Shown here: positions 35,344 through 44,442 of the stretch, one piece after another
Numbering within the stretch: the stretch's first letter is position 1
How the letters are laid out: every line of letters starts with the position of its first letter
Assembly: GCA_029263395.1 (NCBI GenBank)
Contig: JAJCXO010000285.1
Coordinates: forward strand, 62,001-126,000
Direction: 5' to 3'
DNA: 64,000 bases
Source of the DNA: Acidobacteriota bacterium
GTDB taxonomy: Bacteria > Acidobacteriota > Thermoanaerobaculia > Multivoradales > J023
The notes under the pieces: generated by a model
Database searches by the model: none
The model's input: the letters and a program-made list of their open reading frames with translations, nothing else
What the model was told of the DNA's origin: nothing
Made by a program: the position numbers and the translations under genes

Positions 35344-37833
35344 TTAATCGTTACCAAGACTCAGAGTCAGCTGAGCTCTCTCGCCCGGGGCGACGTCATC
35401 CCAGTCACCAGCAAGCGTCAGGGCACCGCTGCAAGCTTGTGGGATCGCGTCCTTCAAGTGTGTAACCTGCCACACCATCCCCCATCGGCCGGGGGACAGA
35501 TTTGGCACCCGGAAGACGGGCTGCCCGGCTTCGTCGATCGCGTCACCACCACCAGTCTGAAATGCCCATCGCACAGATGTTGGGCCAGGCATCATGCCGC
35601 CGAGCTCATTGACCAACAGAGCGTGTGGCCCTAGCCGCATTGCAAGCTCGTCGTCGCCATGGTCTATGGCGGTGTCGAGCCAGCCGCCGGCAGCCGGTAG
35701 CTGGACTTGGAGGTTGCGATCCGAGGGTAGGCAGGCCGACCAATACGGATAACCTTGGGGTAAAACCGCTAACATCACTTGCTGTGACTCTGGAGCGACC
35801 CGTACTTTGAAACGACCATTGATATCGGTGTTCGCATCAGCTGACACATAAACTTGACCTACCGACCAGGCAACGATTTGCGCACCGGCCACCGATTCGC
35901 CGCTTGGCCCGACCACCATGCCTTCGAGCCAGCGACTCGGTTGAATCACCAGCCTCACCTCGCTTTCGGGCACTTGTTCGGTTAGCTCTATCGGCTCGAG
36001 CTGTGAGTCGCCGACACCTCGTTGAGTGGCTTTGACTTCATAACTTCCAGCTTGCAAAGGACCCAGGGCAAAAGAACCATCTTTCTTCGAATAGGCGTGG
36101 GTAATCTGGTGATGCTGCTGAGTGATCCACACACTTGCACCCGCTACCGGCGCGCCGCCGCGGCTCGTGACCGTCCCAGAGACCCGGAGGTCTAACAGGT
36201 TGATCTCGATTTCGATTTTGCCGTCCTCAACGGCCGCTTCTTTGAAGGGGATTAACGCAGGGCTGCCAAATCCCTCGCCTTCGATCCTCAGGAATAACAG
36301 AGATTCGATCTTGGGTACCTGAATCCAAGTTGTGAATCGACCGTTTTCATCGAGCTCAACGCGCCAGCTATCACCATCTCCCCTAGCGATAAACACCGTG
36401 CCCTGGACCGGTTCTTCATTGAGAGTGATATGACCGAGTACTTGGACCACCGGCAACGTGATCGTTAGATCATGATCCTCCATCAGGCCGAGCTCGGTCT
36501 CAAAGGCGCGGCGCACGTCCTCAGCGTTAATTCGCACGGTCACCTCGGCCGGCGCCAGATGCTCGAAAGTTGCAACACCCGTGGCATCGGCGGACGCGGT
36601 CTCGAGTTGCTCTGAGGACAACCGACGTTCCAACTCGACCGCCCATCGATGACCGCCCGGCGAGATCGGTGGATCGATCTCGACCCGCAGTTCCAGCGGT
36701 GTGCTCAAGACGATGTCGCCACGCAAGACGGTCTCGGCGTCGCTCACGACCTGGACCTCCGGTGGCTCGACCGTCAAGTACCTGGGATGCTCGGCTCGCA
36801 GGCGGTAGGCTCCGGGCGTCAGCGCGGTGAGCTGAAAGAAACCTCGCTCCTGGCTGCGAGCAGACGACGATCGAGTCCGCTGGCTCGCCTCCTGGTCGGT
36901 GATCGGAGCGTGCTCGAGCCCGGCCGGGATCGCAGTGATCGTCACTCCCGGCACCGGTAGGTGGGTGTCTGCTGAGACCACGTAACCGAACAAAGAGGCG
37001 CCGGTCGTCATTTCCAGGCGTCCGAGATCTACTGCGGTGCCGGTCGGTCGCATATTCCAGCGGTAAGCCGGAGCCAAATTTTCCGCAGCGATTCGAACAT
37101 CCAGCGTACCGATGGGCGCCTTGAATGTTATCTTGCCGTCCTTGTCCAGGATGACAGTAGCGACAAACTCGAGATCGGGATCACCGGGTACCCTGTCGCG
37201 ACCTGGTCTTACACTTTCAGGCCGTACACTTCCAGAGACTGTCACCTGCCTCGGCAACGCCACTCCGCGAGCCACGGCGATTCGCCCATGGACAGCGGCT
37301 GCCGGATAGACACTCACCATCAATAGGTTCGACGCAGTCGAACCTTCGGCTGACGGAACGCTGGCACTTCTTGGTTTGAGCAGTGGCTCGGTAGCTATGC
37401 TTGCCGAGCAATAGGCATCTCCTGAACAGGTCAGGGTCCAGGCTGGGCAGCCTGCGGTCGCCTCTGCAGCCCGCTCCGGTTTGACCGTTCCCGGCACAGA
37501 AACCGTGAGCTGTCGAGGCTTCGCCTCTGGACAAGCTCCGACGTTTGGCTTCAGCTCCACGGTCATCGGGCCGCGAATGTCGAAGCCAATGAAACTCCAA
37601 GTCGCGTCGACTGGGCCTGCCCCTCGATCGAGCCCGTCGGTTGCCGTCGCTAGGTCGCCTGTCGCCAGTACTTCGATTGGCGGCTCGTCAGCTGCCGAAC
37701 CGTCTGCAGCCAGGGCTTGCGTCAACCCAAACACCACCAAAGTCGTCACAAGGAAGTAGGGACGTGAGTACCTACCCGGCCGCGTTGCCTTGCCCGAACT
37801 GCTCTGCCCAAAGGGAGAAAATAACCAGACCAT
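35344..37833 (-). CDS. Secreted protein with carboxypeptidase-regulatory-like repeats
   Basis: An approximately 829-residue exported protein (ATG 37833; a TTG two codons upstream is possible). After a signal-like segment (YFLVTTLVVFGLTQALAA) several beta-sandwich domains of the carboxypeptidase-regulatory-like type follow, recognisable from GYVVSADTHLPVPGVTI, GTVTSRGGAPVAGASVWI, GMVVGPSGESVAGAQIVAW with the SFALGPLQAGSYEV and FQLTALTPGAYRL endings. These domains are usually extracellular and can bind ligands or stabilise other domains. No catalytic domain was seen. Function unknown. It precedes the Cys-rich protein gene by 52 bases on the same strand. Confidence 0.88.
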   Translation of the reverse strand: MVWLFSPFGQSSSGKATRPGRYSRPYFLVTTLVVFGLTQALAADGSAADEPPIEVLATGDLATATDGLDRGAGPVDATWSFIGFDIRGPMTVELKPNVGACPEAKPRQLTVSVPGTVKPERAAEATAGCPAWTLTCSGDAYCSASIATEPLLKPRSASVPSAEGSTASNLLMVSVYPAAAVHGRIAVARGVALPRQVTVSGSVRPESVRPGRDRVPGDPDLEFVATVILDKDGKITFKAPIGTLDVRIAAENLAPAYRWNMRPTGTAVDLGRLEMTTGASLFGYVVSADTHLPVPGVTITAIPAGLEHAPITDQEASQRTRSSSARSQERGFFQLTALTPGAYRLRAEHPRYLTVEPPEVQVVSDAETVLRGDIVLSTPLELRVEIDPPISPGGHRWAVELERRLSSEQLETASADATGVATFEHLAPAEVTVRINAEDVRRAFETELGLMEDHDLTITLPVVQVLGHITLNEEPVQGTVFIARGDGDSWRVELDENGRFTTWIQVPKIESLLFLRIEGEGFGSPALIPFKEAAVEDGKIEIEINLLDLRVSGTVTSRGGAPVAGASVWITQQHHQITHAYSKKDGSFALGPLQAGSYEVKATQRGVGDSQLEPIELTEQVPESEVRLVIQPSRWLEGMVVGPSGESVAGAQIVAWSVGQVYVSADANTDINGRFKVRVAPESQQVMLAVLPQGYPYWSACLPSDRNLQVQLPAAGGWLDTAIDHGDDELAMRLGPHALLVNELGGMMPGPTSVRWAFQTGGGDAIDEAGQPVFRVPNLSPGRWGMVWQVTHLKDAIPQACSGALTLAGDWDDVAPGERAQLTLSLGND

Positions 37834-37967
37834 TAGCAATTATGCTAGGGCGATGGATCTCAGCCTGTCAACAAGAAGCGCGTGACGTTGGTCCAACACC
37901 AACCACCCGGCCACCCATGCCCACCCGCCAGCACCGAGTGCTTGCCCACCGGACAGCACAACGGAAA

Positions 37968-38303
37968 TTACGACCAAAAGCCAGGCAGGAGAGCACGGCT
38001 CGCGCTGAGGGTCATCCCCGGGCCCCGCCGGACTTTCTTCGGCAGCGCGTTCACGGCTTCGAGGGATTCTTCGGCCGACAGCGGAAAGAAAAAATTCCGC
38101 GACGGATTGTCTTCGATCAAGATCGGCGTCTGATCCAGCGGCCCGGGTGGATTCAGGGAGTGTGCGCGACGGAAGATGTTGTCCGGAACACGGGGACGGA
38201 CTCGGCCGCCATAAATATCGCCGAATTTGCGGCTCTTGCGATAGCAGTCTCTTTGCGGGTTTGCGCCATCTGGGCTCCAATGATCATGGGGGGTGGCTGG
38301 CAT
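37968..38303 (-). CDS. Small hypothetical protein, possibly a fragment
   Basis: From ATG 38303 (AGAGGG seven bases upstream) the frame encodes 111 residues with codon use like its neighbours, including DIYGGRVRPRVPDNIF and TPILIEDNPSRNFFFPLSAE. The C-terminus (LSASRALLPGFWS) loses that character, which suggests a frameshift or truncation. I cannot name a family. It follows the DUF3800 gene on the same strand with a 134-base gap. Confidence 0.45.
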   Translation of the reverse strand: MPATPHDHWSPDGANPQRDCYRKSRKFGDIYGGRVRPRVPDNIFRRAHSLNPPGPLDQTPILIEDNPSRNFFFPLSAEESLEAVNALPKKVRRGPGMTLSASRALLPGFWS

Positions 38304-38437
38304 TTCGGACCCTCTTGCTCCCGCTCGACGCACATGAACCAACGCTTGACTTCGAGAAGCGAAAAAGCCAATACTGACCATGGAGGCTCGGCCTAGGGGC
38401 TGCTTTAGGGTGGCTCCGACGGCATTGCCTCCTGTTT

Positions 38438-39328
38438 CTATTCCCCTATACCTCTGGCTTCGTACGGATCCGGCACAAACACGATTCCGTAAGAATCAAA
38501 GATCGCCCCGTCTCGGTGCACCTCCCCACGGAATTGAAGCTGGGCAAGCCACCGACCGTAGTCATCGGCGATCTCTGAACGTACCGGAGCGTTCATTCCT
38601 CGGGCCGGCAACCGAAAACCCCAGTTCACGCAATAGATTGCCAGATCTGCCGCCTGGACCGGGTAGGTCATGTCAGACGAGACAAAAAAAGGCGTTGGGA
38701 CAATCCACCCCGACCGATAACGCCCCGTTTTCGTCTTCCGAAAGTACGCCTCGAGGCGACGCACGAAGCGACGGTCTTCGGTCTTCTCAACTTCATCCAT
38801 CACCAGCAACCCATGCTGTTCCTGTTGCTCTAGAAAGTAAAAGTAGCGCTCGAGGAGAAATACCTGATCTTTTCTAAGAAACTCCTCCGCTTCAAACGTG
38901 TCCGGTTTGACTACCTCGCGCGGGATTGCGGCCGCAAACAACTGCGCCTGGTGTTGCCTGAGCAACTCGAAGATCCCAGTCGCCATTTCCAGGGATGCTT
39001 GACCATAAGCAGTGAACTCCGTTCGAGTTGGCGACTTCTTCTCTAAACCTTTGGTGAGAAAGCCCCTGCAGTGTTTGCGGCGCTCTTCCTCAGGCATCGG
39101 CGAACTCTGGGCCGCCCACTTGAATCGATCCTTATCCAAGAGCTTGCAACCCTTTAGTTCGGTCCGGAACTGATACAACGCAGTCCCAAAAGAGGCGAGT
39201 TCAAGACGCTGCATATCCTGGACAAACGGCCAAAGCCGCTCGGCGTGCAGCGCTATGCCACCCCGAACCTCATACGGCATGGTGCGGTGGTCATGGCCGC
39301 TCTCATCCAGAAACAGTAGATAGCTCAT
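38438..39328 (-). CDS. DUF3800 domain protein
   Basis: A 296-residue soluble protein with the DUF3800 hallmarks: SYLLFLDESGHD at the N-terminus, LLVMDEVEKTED in the middle and PVQAADLAIYCVNWGF near the C-terminus. These acidic motifs suggest an RNase H-like nuclease fold. Family members frequently sit in defence islands or mobile regions, and this copy lies in the accessory stretch near the transposase. No partner gene for a defence system is evident. Ribosome site GAGG precedes the ATG. Confidence 0.9.
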   Translation of the reverse strand: MSYLLFLDESGHDHRTMPYEVRGGIALHAERLWPFVQDMQRLELASFGTALYQFRTELKGCKLLDKDRFKWAAQSSPMPEEERRKHCRGFLTKGLEKKSPTRTEFTAYGQASLEMATGIFELLRQHQAQLFAAAIPREVVKPDTFEAEEFLRKDQVFLLERYFYFLEQQEQHGLLVMDEVEKTEDRRFVRRLEAYFRKTKTGRYRSGWIVPTPFFVSSDMTYPVQAADLAIYCVNWGFRLPARGMNAPVRSEIADDYGRWLAQLQFRGEVHRDGAIFDSYGIVFVPDPYEARGIGE

Positions 39329-39378
39329 TCGGCAACCTCAACGCGTTTGTCGCTCGGTCTCAGGCCAGCTCCCTTTAT

Positions 39379-40026
39379 TCACAGCACCTTGTCAACCAAC
39401 CAACGGTTGAGGACGCGCAACACCTCGGGGCGGATCTCGTGCCCCATCGCGAATTCTTGGTAGGTCAGGTCGACACCGAACGTCTCGAGGGCATCCCGGG
39501 ACTCGCGGGCCCGATCGATTGGGATTTTGTCGTCCTGAGTGCCATGCAGCACTAACACCGGGAAACCCTTCTGGGCGTCCATCCGTGGCAGGTTGGCGGC
39601 CAGAATCTCCGGTAGCCAGGACGACAGGGCAACAACACCGGCAAAACGCTGCGGAGCACGTAACGCCAGATCAAACGCCATCATCCCACCCTGGCTGAAG
39701 CCGAGCGGGACCACCTTGTCGTCCGCTGCAGGATACCGCTGCCGAGCCTGGTCGACGAAGCCGCGCAGTTGTGCAGTGGACTTCAAGAAGGCGCGAGCGT
39801 CGGGTGGCTGGCCGGGAACTAGAGAAAACCAACTGTAGCCCAACATACCGGGACCCACTTGCAGGCTCAACGCCCCCTGCGGGCATAGGGTCATCAGCCG
39901 ACCCTCTCCAAGATGCGGCGCCAAGCCCAGCAAATCATGCGCGCTGGCCCCAAAACCATGTAAGGCGATGAGGGTCGGGAAAGGGCCATCACCCGACGGC
40001 ACATGTGCGGTGTGTATCAGTTCCAT
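39379..40026 (-). CDS. Alpha/beta-hydrolase esterase (carboxylesterase/phospholipase type)
   Basis: A 215-residue cytosolic serine hydrolase from ATG 40026. LIALHGFGASAHDLLGLAPHL supplies the oxyanion region, VVPLGFSQGGMMAFDLAL the GxSxG nucleophile Ser, VLVLHGTQDDKIPI the Asp, and FAMGHEIRPEVLRVL the His. This matches the phospholipase/carboxylesterase family that hydrolyses short acyl or acyl-thioester substrates. The same C-terminus occurs as a broken fragment at 33082-33187. The longer frame to 40095 would overlap the divergent ParA leader. Confidence 0.93.
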   Translation of the reverse strand: MELIHTAHVPSGDGPFPTLIALHGFGASAHDLLGLAPHLGEGRLMTLCPQGALSLQVGPGMLGYSWFSLVPGQPPDARAFLKSTAQLRGFVDQARQRYPAADDKVVPLGFSQGGMMAFDLALRAPQRFAGVVALSSWLPEILAANLPRMDAQKGFPVLVLHGTQDDKIPIDRARESRDALETFGVDLTYQEFAMGHEIRPEVLRVLNRWLVDKVL

Positions 40027-40186
40027 GGCGAAAGCATACCCGAGACTCACCCCACGGGGCGGCTGATAGCCGACCGTGATCTGCCATGATTTCATCTGGT
40101 TCGACGATATGATTCAGGGACTGGTGATCCGCGACAACCAACCTACCGAATCTCGAGACTGGATCGTTCGAGTCAGGAAACCAACC

Positions 40187-40957
40187 ATGCGATACGTGGT
40201 CTTCAACCGTAAGGGCGGCGTCGGTAAATCGACCATCACCTGCAACCTGGCCGCGGTGAGTGCCGCAAACGGTCAGAAGACGCTGGTTGTGGATCTCGAT
40301 CCGCAAGCCAACGCCTCCTATTACCTGCTCGGGCGAAACGCCACCGACACCAAACCGGGGGCGGCGGAATTCTTCGAGCAGACCTTGGGCTTCCGACTGC
40401 TGAGTTCATCGAACCGCTCCTGGATCCACTCGACTCCGTTCGAGAACCTGTTCGTGATGCCAGCCGACCGTGACCTGGCCGAGCTCCACTCCAAGCTCGA
40501 GTCGCGGCACAAAATCTACAAGCTCCGCGACCTGCTGACCCAACTCGACGACTTCGACGCGGTTTTTATCGACACCCCGCCCGCAGTGAACTTCTTCACC
40601 ATGTCCGCGTTGATTGCTGCCGAAGGCTGCCTCATCCCGTTCGATTGTGACGAGTTCTCCCGCCGAGCCTTGTACCAACTGCTCGGCACGGTGCGCGAGG
40701 TCCAGGACGATCACAATCCGAACCTCGAAATCACCGGTATTGTCGTCAACCTTTTTCAGGAACGCGCTCGCCTGCCGCAACAGATGGTGGACGAAATGCG
40801 TAACGAGGGACTGCCGGTGCTCGAACCCTTCCTGACCGCCTCGGTCAAGGTGCGAGAGTCCCACCAACACTATCGCCCTCTGATCGATCTGGCGCCAACC
40901 CACAAAGTCACCGCCCAATACGAAGCGCTCTATCGCACCCTGACAACCGATCGATAA
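40187..40957 (+). CDS. ParA/MinD-type ATPase
   Basis: A 256-residue protein from ATG 40187 (AGGAA site). It has the deviant Walker [10 protein letters not shown] (signature Lys9 and Lys14), Walker A' [11 protein letters not shown] and Walker [12 protein letters not shown]. Such ATPases position chromosomes, plasmids or large protein assemblies by ATP-dependent gradients. No parB-like gene is adjacent, so it is an orphan; whether it acts on DNA or a protein cargo is not shown. It is divergent from the esterase gene and followed by a DUF2252 gene after 56 bases. Confidence 0.92.
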   Translation: MRYVVFNRKGGVGKSTITCNLAAVSAANGQKTLVVDLDPQANASYYLLGRNATDTKPGAAEFFEQTLGFRLLSSSNRSWIHSTPFENLFVMPADRDLAELHSKLESRHKIYKLRDLLTQLDDFDAVFIDTPPAVNFFTMSALIAAEGCLIPFDCDEFSRRALYQLLGTVREVQDDHNPNLEITGIVVNLFQERARLPQQMVDEMRNEGLPVLEPFLTASVKVRESHQHYRPLIDLAPTHKVTAQYEALYRTLTTDR

Positions 40958-41013
40958 CCGATAAATCATCCGTCTGAGCCGTCAGACCTCCAAACCTCCC
41001 AAAGGGACACCCG

Positions 41014-42348
41014 ATGAGATACCCCGGTGGATTGATGCGACACGACAGGCCGTCGAGGGTCGTTAATGCCCTCACCGCCTGGAATGAACATTTAGCGGCA
41101 GACGACCTCCACCAGAAATATTGCCGAATGGCGGAGTCGGCCTTCGTGTTCTATCGCGGCACGGCTCATCTATTCTGGGCGGACTTTGCCAATGATTGGC
41201 GGATGAACCGCTTTGGGAGTTCGCGCACTCGGACCTGGCTGCAGGGCGACGCGCATGCCGAGAATATGGGTGCGTTCACCAGCCAAACCGGCGATCTGAT
41301 TTACGGCCTCAACGACTTCGACGAATCGTTGCTGGCTGACTATCAGTACGATTTATGGCGTTTTGCCGTCAGCCTGGTGCTGGTTGCGCGGCGCAACGGT
41401 GGCTTCTCGGGTAAGGCCAAAGCCAACATCATCAATACGCTCTGTGAAGCTTACCTCGACACCATGGCTTCCCTACAGGGCAAGATCAAACGGTCCGACG
41501 TCATCTTGACCACCAAAAAGACATCCGGCGAGTTGCGACGGTTCATGAAAAAAACCGAGAAGGGTAGCAGCCGTAAGAAGATGTTGAAGAAGTGGACCAC
41601 CGGCGAGGATGATGACCGTCGCTTCGATCTCGCCTCCAGCAAACTGGCAGCGGCGTCCCCCTGGGAGCGCAGCGACATCCAGGCCGCGATGCCCGACTAC
41701 CTCGCGACGCTGCCCAAGAAGACGAAGGTCTCCAAAAGATTCTTCGAGGTCCGCGACATCGCCCGTCGACTGTCCGCGGGCACCGGATCGTTGGGAACAC
41801 CGCGGTATTACATGCTGATCCGTGGCGATGGCGGTTCGTGGAAAGACGATCGTATTCTGGACATCAAACGCCAGACTCGCCCCAGTGGTCTCGCACACCT
41901 GAGTGCCGAAGAGCAGGTCGACTACCACCGGGATTACCTGAACAATGCCCAGCGCCACGCGCTGGCTTACGACGCTCTGGGCAAACAGCCGGATCACCTG
42001 ATGGGCTGGATGCGTCTGCACGATGGCTACTACTCGGTCCGGGAACGTTCGCCGTTCAAAGAGACGTTTCCAACCGAGTCTCTGACCTCCGAAGACACGT
42101 TTATCGAAATGGCCGAAGTCTGGGCCACAGTGCTCGCGGCCGATCATGCCTGCGCAGCGCGGGATCTGCGCATCGACGGCAAACCGTACTCCCTACACCA
42201 AGAGGTCGACCGCTTGACCCGCGACCGTCGGCCCGAGTTTCTTGCCCTGGTGCGTGACGCAGCGTTCGAATATGCCACCCAAACCGAAGCCGATTACGCC
42301 GCGTTTCTCGCCGCCATGCAGCCGAACGACTGCGAGGGGTTGGTTTGA
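41014..42348 (+). CDS. DUF2252 family protein
   Basis: A 444-residue protein of the DUF2252 family, seen from ESAFVFYRGTAHLFWADFAND at the N-terminus, WLQGDAHAENMGAF and LNDFDESLLADYQYDLWRF. These resemble kinase-like or aminoglycoside-phosphotransferase-fold motifs (HAEN as catalytic loop, DFDE as metal loop), so phosphotransfer is an inference. The ATG has a good AAAGGGA site. It is likely cotranscribed with the ParA gene. Length is typical. Confidence 0.93.
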   Translation: MRYPGGLMRHDRPSRVVNALTAWNEHLAADDLHQKYCRMAESAFVFYRGTAHLFWADFANDWRMNRFGSSRTRTWLQGDAHAENMGAFTSQTGDLIYGLNDFDESLLADYQYDLWRFAVSLVLVARRNGGFSGKAKANIINTLCEAYLDTMASLQGKIKRSDVILTTKKTSGELRRFMKKTEKGSSRKKMLKKWTTGEDDDRRFDLASSKLAAASPWERSDIQAAMPDYLATLPKKTKVSKRFFEVRDIARRLSAGTGSLGTPRYYMLIRGDGGSWKDDRILDIKRQTRPSGLAHLSAEEQVDYHRDYLNNAQRHALAYDALGKQPDHLMGWMRLHDGYYSVRERSPFKETFPTESLTSEDTFIEMAEVWATVLAADHACAARDLRIDGKPYSLHQEVDRLTRDRRPEFLALVRDAAFEYATQTEADYAAFLAAMQPNDCEGLV

Positions 42349-42456
42349 ACACAACAACGGCTTAGCTTGACGGCTTGGCTTGACGGTTTGGATCGTCAAC
42401 CCCGTGCCTCAGATATCATCGCCAGCTGGACTTCAACCTGACCCGGGAGACTTTCC

Positions 42457-44442
42457 ATGAGTGTCGATCCCAAAGATCTAGCGATCGAATCCCTGATGAC
42501 CGAGGACCGGACGTTTCCGCCTCCGCCCGAGCTGCAGGCCAAAGCCCATGTCTCGAGCGTCGAACAATACGATGCGCTGTGGAAACGGTCGATCGAGGAC
42601 CCGGACGGCTTCTGGCTGGAGCAAGCCGAAACCTTGGCTTGGTTCAAACCACCAACCCGCAGCTTGCGTTATACCTGGGACACCAAGGGCCGCAAGATCG
42701 AGCACACTTGGTTCGACGATGGTGTACTCAACGTCTCCTACAACTGCCTCGATCGCCACCTCGATACCCCAACCGCCGACAAAACTGCGCTGATCTGGCA
42801 AGGCGAAGCAGAGGATGCTGTGCGCCGGATCAGCTTCCGCGAACTGCATGGTGAAGTGTCGAAATTCGCCAACGTGCTCAAGTCCCGCGGTGTCGGTAAG
42901 GGTGATCGGGTAGCGCTCTACATGCCGATGATCCCTGAGTTGGCGATTGCCTGCCTGGCCTGCGCTCGCATCGGTGCGATCCATTCGGTGATCTTCGGCG
43001 GTTTCTCCGCCGACGCTATCTCCGGTCGGGTCAACGACTCCGATTGCAAAATGCTGATCACCGCCAACGTGCTGTTTCGAGGCGGCAAGACCATTCGACT
43101 CAAAGAGATCGCTGATCAGGCGTTGGAGTCGACACCCACCATCGACACCATGATCGTCGTCCAGCTCAATGACGACCCCTGCGCGATGCGTGACGGCCGC
43201 GATCTTTGGTACCACGAGGCGATGGCGGACGCCAGCGACAACTGCCCAGCCGAGCCGATGAACGCCGAAGACCCGCTGTTCATCCTTTACACCTCAGGCT
43301 CCACCGGCAAACCCAAAGGGGTTGTCCACACCACCGGTGGTTATCTGATGCACACCACCCTGACCCACAAACTCACCTTCGACATCCACGATGACGATGT
43401 GTATTGGTGTACCGCCGATATCGGTTGGGTGACGGGGCACAGCTACATCGTGTACGGCCCACTCGCCAACGGCACCACCTCGCTGATGTTCGAAGGGGTA
43501 CCAACTTACCCCGACGCTGGCCGCTTCTGGCAGATCTGCGACAAATTCGACGTCACCGTGTTCTACACCGCACCCACTGCCATACGCGCCCTGATGCGCC
43601 TCGGTGTGGAGTGGCCGGGCAAGTATCAACTCGACAGCTTACGGGTGCTCGGCAGCGTCGGCGAGCCGATTAATCCCGAAGCGTGGATGTGGTACTACGA
43701 ACACGTCGGCCATAAGCGTTGCCCGATCGTCGACACTTGGTGGCAGACCGAAACCGGCGGCTTCATGATCACTCCCCTGCCCGGGGCTCACACCCTCAAA
43801 CCCGGTAGCGCCTCGCGGCCCTTTTTTGGTGTGGATACGGTGGTACTGCGCGACGATCGCAGCGAATGCGACGTCAACGAGGGCGGTAAACTCTGCATCC
43901 GGCGTCCGTGGCCGGGCATGATGCGCACCATGTGGGGTGACCACGAACGGTTTATCGACACCTACTTCAGTCAATTCGACGACATCTACTTCGCTGGCGA
44001 CGGCTGCCGGATCGACCAGGACGGCGACTATTGGCTGATGGGTCGCATCGACGATGTGGTCAACGTCTCCGGCCATCGATTGGGCACTGCCGAGGTGGAG
44101 AGCGCCTTGGTCAGCCATCACAAAGTGGCGGAAGCTGCGGTGGCGCCGGTGCCTCACGACATCAAAGGGCAGGGACTTTATGCCTTTGTCACCCTGGTGG
44201 AAGGAGTCGAAGAATCTGAAGCTCTGCGCCAGGAGCTGATGCAACACGTGCGCACCCAGATCGGTCCGATCGCCAAACCCGAGGCCATACAATTCGCCCC
44301 TGCCTTACCCAAAACCCGCTCCGGCAAAATCATGCGGCGGATCCTGCGCAAAGTGGCGGAAGGACACACTGAAGATCTCGGGGATACCACGACGCTGGCC
44401 GACCCCGGCGTGGTCGAACACTTGTTGGTAGGCCGGCGTTGA
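42457..44442 (+). CDS. acs: Acetyl-coenzyme A synthetase
   Basis: The 661-residue AMP-forming acetate-CoA ligase contains the full set of motifs: LYTSGSTGKPKGVVHTTGGYL (ATP loop), DTWWQTETGG, MGRIDDVVNVSGHRLGTAE and the C-terminal PKTRSGKIMRRILRK with the Lys that is acetylated for control in many bacteria. It activates acetate with ATP and CoA. The next gene starts within the stop codon, so expression is coupled. It is the first of four genes on the plus strand. Confidence 0.98.
   Translation: MSVDPKDLAIESLMTEDRTFPPPPELQAKAHVSSVEQYDALWKRSIEDPDGFWLEQAETLAWFKPPTRSLRYTWDTKGRKIEHTWFDDGVLNVSYNCLDRHLDTPTADKTALIWQGEAEDAVRRISFRELHGEVSKFANVLKSRGVGKGDRVALYMPMIPELAIACLACARIGAIHSVIFGGFSADAISGRVNDSDCKMLITANVLFRGGKTIRLKEIADQALESTPTIDTMIVVQLNDDPCAMRDGRDLWYHEAMADASDNCPAEPMNAEDPLFILYTSGSTGKPKGVVHTTGGYLMHTTLTHKLTFDIHDDDVYWCTADIGWVTGHSYIVYGPLANGTTSLMFEGVPTYPDAGRFWQICDKFDVTVFYTAPTAIRALMRLGVEWPGKYQLDSLRVLGSVGEPINPEAWMWYYEHVGHKRCPIVDTWWQTETGGFMITPLPGAHTLKPGSASRPFFGVDTVVLRDDRSECDVNEGGKLCIRRPWPGMMRTMWGDHERFIDTYFSQFDDIYFAGDGCRIDQDGDYWLMGRIDDVVNVSGHRLGTAEVESALVSHHKVAEAAVAPVPHDIKGQGLYAFVTLVEGVEESEALRQELMQHVRTQIGPIAKPEAIQFAPALPKTRSGKIMRRILRKVAEGHTEDLGDTTTLADPGVVEHLLVGRR

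Noticed and set aside
38153-38371. Minus-strand ORF overlapping the small hypothetical gene
   Set aside because: It shares the region with the better-supported 37968-38303 frame, which has the ribosome site.
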